Origin: Piscinibacter sp. XHJ-5
GTDB taxonomy: Bacteria > Pseudomonadota > Gammaproteobacteria > Burkholderiales > Burkholderiaceae_C
Direction: 5' to 3'
DNA: 64,000 nt
Assembly: GCF_029855045.1 (NCBI RefSeq)
Contig: NZ_CP123228.1
Coordinates: 3,968,001-4,032,000 of the forward strand
In this document: piece after piece, positions 61,682-64,000 of the stretch
Layout: every line of letters begins with the position of its first letter
Numbering within the stretch: position 1 is the stretch's first letter
Notes under the pieces: generated by a model
The model's input: only the letters and a program-made list of their open reading frames with translations
Told to the model about the DNA's origin: nothing
The model's database searches: none
Program-made: the position numbers and the translations under genes

Positions 61682-62544
61682 CGCGACCCGCTCATCAGCG
61701 ACGAGGCGCGCTGCGCTTCGTCGAGCAGCACCTGCAGCGCCGGCACGTCGGTGTCCCACTCGATCAGCGTCGGCAGCGCGCCGAAGCGGCGCAGCGCATG
61801 GGCATACACGGTCCACACATCGGGCCGCACGCGGCTGCCGTGGTCGTCGATGACGATGTCGCCGGCCTCGCAATAGCCGGCGAGGTGGACTTCCCCGGCA
61901 ATGCCGTGCGGCAGCGCATCGATGAAGGCCGTGCAGCTCGCGACGGGATCGTCCGCGCCTGCATTGAGCGCATTCACCATCAGGTTGTTGACGTCGAGCA
62001 GCATGCCGCAGCCGGTGCGCGCACACAGCCCGGCGAAGAAGTCCGGCTCGGGGATGCGATCGTCGTCGAAGGACAGGTAGGCCGAGAGGTTCTCGACCAG
62101 CAGCGGGCGCTTCAGCCGCTCCTGCACGCGCGAGACATTGGCGCACAGGATGTCCAGCGAAGCGTCGGTGAAGGCGATGGGCAGCAGGTCGTTCGCATGC
62201 AGCACCGGCTGTCCCGGCGCGCGCGGCGCGCGGGCGAACGACGCGTGGTCGGACACCCGCACGGGATCGATGCGCTCGACCAGCCGTGCAAGCCGGTCCA
62301 GGTGCCATGCATCGACGCCCGCCGCCGATCCGAGCGCGAGCCCCACGCCGTGCAGGCTGACCTCGTAGTGCGCTCGCGCGTCTTGCAGCACCGCGAGCGC
62401 GGCGCCGCCGTCGGCGAAGAAGTTCTCGGAATGGACTTCGATGAAGCCGAGCCGCGGCAGGCTCTCCATCACCTCGGCGTAGTGCGGCTGGCGCAGGCCG
62501 ATGCCGGATGACGCAGGTGCCGGCGCGGGCCGCGGCTCGTTCAT
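61678..62544 (-). CDS. bufB: MNIO (DUF692) family iron enzyme, BufB-like
   Basis: 288 aa TIM-barrel-like enzyme. The metal-ligand segments are visible: [51 protein letters not shown] and [12 protein letters not shown] enzymes use a multinuclear iron centre to modify Cys in RiPP precursors, here presumably the adjacent DUF2282 peptide. Gap to bufA is 7 bp; overlap with bufC is 4 bp. Confidence 0.95.
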   Translation of the reverse strand: MNEPRPAPAPASSGIGLRQPHYAEVMESLPRLGFIEVHSENFFADGGAALAVLQDARAHYEVSLHGVGLALGSAAGVDAWHLDRLARLVERIDPVRVSDHASFARAPRAPGQPVLHANDLLPIAFTDASLDILCANVSRVQERLKRPLLVENLSAYLSFDDDRIPEPDFFAGLCARTGCGMLLDVNNLMVNALNAGADDPVASCTAFIDALPHGIAGEVHLAGYCEAGDIVIDDHGSRVRPDVWTVYAHALRRFGALPTLIEWDTDVPALQVLLDEAQRASSLMSGSR

Positions 62545-62551
62545 CCGGGCT

Positions 62552-62830
62552 CTACTTCTTGGCCAGCTTCTTGGCTTCGTCGGCGCTCTTGCCGCCGAGC
62601 TTGGCGCAAGTGCCCTTCTCGACGTACTTCCACTCCTCGACGGCGTTGTCGGCCTTGGACTGGCCGGCGCACGAATGCGTGCCCGAGAGGTTGGCGCAAT
62701 CGTTCTGGCCGGCCTTGGCGATGCCGTAGCACTTTTCCTTGTTCTTCTCGTCGGCGGCCTGGGCGCCCGACAGCAGGCCGAGGGCCAGGACGGAGGCGAG
62801 AGCGGAAGAAGCGATGAGACGCTGGTTCAT
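62552..62830 (-). CDS. bufA1: Bufferin-type RiPP precursor, DUF2282 (BufA1-like)
   Basis: 92 aa from [18 protein letters not shown] with AGGAG 8 nt upstream. An N-terminal signal peptide ends about AQA|AD. The mature part has four Cys: C34 (KCYG), C45 (DCAN), C54 (SCAG) and C75 (GTCAK), with CAGQSK and AEEWKYV-like [11 protein letters not shown] typical of DUF2282. Known bufferins get Cys-derived heterocycles from the MNIO enzyme and bind copper in the periplasm. First gene of the leftward run. Confidence 0.93.
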   Translation of the reverse strand: MNQRLIASSALASVLALGLLSGAQAADEKNKEKCYGIAKAGQNDCANLSGTHSCAGQSKADNAVEEWKYVEKGTCAKLGGKSADEAKKLAKK

Positions 62831-63127
62831 GAGTGGGGCTCCTGTGGTGGGTGGGCGACATGCCCGGCGAAAGACGACCTGCGTCTGTCGATTCATGCGG
62901 CGCATCCTTACGGGCGAGGATGAGCGATTTTGCCCGCCGGGTCGGGCATTTGCGGCGCCAAGTGATGCAAACGTGTGTCGACGGGTTGCCGCCGACATGG
63001 AAGAGCCCTCTCCCTGGCCCTCTTGCGCAAACCGAGGCGGAACGGGCCTCGCCAGTCCAGCCGCCAGCGGTTTCACCCCGTTGTCCCGCCTGCGCCGTTC
63101 AACCCGCTACCACCACCGGGAGAACCC
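62831..63127. other. Intergenic region between bufA1 and the beta-propeller gene
   Basis: 297 bp between divergent genes. It should hold both promoters. Apart from the bufA1 ribosome site I see no clear operator, terminator or small gene. Confidence 0.5.
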
Positions 63128-64000
63128 ATGCTCAGACGATTCGGCGTCCTGTGCCTGCTGGCCGCCTTCACCCTGCCCGCCAGCGCCGCCACCCTCACCG
63201 CCTTCCGCAGCGAAGACGAGTTCGTGCAAGCGCTGACCCGCTGGCGCGACGAAGCCCAGAAGCTGCAGCGCGAACGGCGCCGCGAAGCCATGGGCGGTGC
63301 CGTGATGGAGCCGCCGCCGGCGCCCGCGGCGCAGGCGCCCTCCACGCTGGCGGCCAAGGCGGCCGATGCCGCCGGGGCCGCCGAATCGATCACCAACGTG
63401 CAGACCGCGGGCGTCGACGAAGGCGGCATCGTCAAGCGTGCCGGCGACCATCTCGTCATCCTGCGTCGTGGGCGCCTGTTCACGGTGCGCATCGGCGGCG
63501 ACACGCTGCAGCCGGCGGCGACGACCGATGCCTACGCCCCCGGCAGCAATCCGCACGGCGCGTGGTACGACGAGCTGCTGATCGCCGGCTCGACGGTCGT
63601 CGTCATCGGCTACAGCTATGCACGCGGCGGCACGGAGGTCGGGCTGTTCGAGCTCGGTGCCGACGGCGCCCTCGCCTACCGTGCCACCTACCACCTGCGC
63701 AGCTTCGACTACTACTCCTCGCGCAACTACGCCAGCCGCCTGATCGGCCGCAAGCTGGTCTTCTACACGCCGACCTTCCTGCAGCCGTGGCAGGCGCGTC
63801 CCTGGGACAGCATGCCCGGCCTGCGACGCTGGCGCGGCGAGGCCACGCCGGCCGAGTTCGAGCGCATCCTGCCGGCCACGCGCATCTACCGCAGCGACGA
63901 CGACCTCGACCCGCACGAAGTGCTGGCGCTGCACACGGTCACCACCTGCGAGCTGGGCACGGCGTCCATGCAATGCGAGTCGAGTGCGGTGCTGGGCCCG
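63128..64000 (+). CDS. Secreted beta-propeller domain protein, 3' end cut by window edge
   Basis: 291 codons are present, and no stop is reached. The signal peptide MLRRFGVLCLLAAFTLPASA is clear. A helical stretch rich in Arg/Glu (about 30-60) precedes TNVQTAGVDEGGIVKRAGDHLVILRRGRLFTV, the motif that opens the Beta_propel (PF09826) domain, then YASRLIGRKLVFYTP. The family has no firm function, though many members are secreted. Divergent from the bufferin locus. Confidence 0.88.
   Translation, partial: MLRRFGVLCLLAAFTLPASAATLTAFRSEDEFVQALTRWRDEAQKLQRERRREAMGGAVMEPPPAPAAQAPSTLAAKAADAAGAAESITNVQTAGVDEGGIVKRAGDHLVILRRGRLFTVRIGGDTLQPAATTDAYAPGSNPHGAWYDELLIAGSTVVVIGYSYARGGTEVGLFELGADGALAYRATYHLRSFDYYSSRNYASRLIGRKLVFYTPTFLQPWQARPWDSMPGLRRWRGEATPAEFERILPATRIYRSDDDLDPHEVLALHTVTTCELGTASMQCESSAVLGP

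Overview
The window is a gene-dense, GC-rich (visibly near 70% GC) stretch of a bacterial chromosome. Several features point to a betaproteobacterium of the order Burkholderiales, probably near Leptothrix, Rhizobacter or Methylibium: glyA-nrdR followed by riboflavin genes and nusB, SOS boxes of the CTGT-N8-ACAG type, a ZTP riboswitch before glyA, and a TssQ-like lipoprotein. This placement is inference from gene content. I saw no insertion sequence, prophage, CRISPR array or rRNA. There is one tRNA gene, tRNA-Ala(CGC).

Layout. 1-3.9 kb: a truncated CoA-transferase, a prolyl-4-hydroxylase-like oxygenase, and an NADP-binding oxidoreductase divergent from a LysR regulator. 3.1-7.1 kb: SOS polymerase dnaE2 with yaaA behind it. 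7.1-15.6 kb: a plus-strand accessory run of small genes (six GNAT acetyltransferase domains in five genes, NTF2-like, OsmC, NIPSNAP, monooxygenase-like, DUF2277, GST, YihY). 15.6-18 kb: imuB-imuA, the partners of dnaE2, with their own LexA box. 18.1-19.5 kb: a MarR-GNAT fusion and YchJ. 19.5-23.4 kb: a leftward operon of rubrerythrin, a CCG-type Fe-S protein, DUF3501, a MoaD/ThiS protein and a BNR-repeat protein. 23.5-29.8 kb: an alpha/beta hydrolase, tRNA-Ala, PBP1A, a UvrD-like helicase with a LexA-like site, and a hemerythrin protein. 29.8-33.5 kb: a KaiC-like ATPase with a response regulator, then ubiD. 33.8-36.7 kb: a lytic transglycosylase, a ZTP riboswitch, glyA and nrdR. 36.8-40.8 kb: five type IV minor pilin genes. 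40.8-47.6 kb: ribD, ribE, ribBX, ribH, nusB and an aminotransferase, interrupted by an opposite-strand nnrD/phosphatase pair. 47.7-52.2 kb: a PEGA-domain Ser/Thr kinase, a TssQ-like lipoprotein, then ybgC-tolQ-tolR-tolA without tolB-pal.

52.2-62.8 kb is the most unusual part: eleven leftward genes with gaps of 30 bp or less or overlaps. It begins with a bufferin-type RiPP locus (DUF2282 precursor with four Cys, MNIO/DUF692 enzyme, BufC/HvfC-like partner, DoxX protein). It runs directly into a set resembling the E. coli ydjXYZ-ynjABCDEF region (periplasmic binding protein, two-domain permease, ATPase, CDP-alcohol phosphatidyltransferase, TVP38 protein fused to a mercuric-reductase-like flavoprotein), then a DUF547 protein and a SelD-type flavoprotein. 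The window ends inside a secreted beta-propeller protein.

Functional themes are SOS mutagenesis (three LexA-type sites; dnaE2 and imuAB about 8.5 kb apart), one-carbon/riboflavin metabolism, envelope maintenance (PBP1A, Tol, lytic transglycosylase, pilins), and metal/redox stress (rubrerythrin cluster, bufferin locus).
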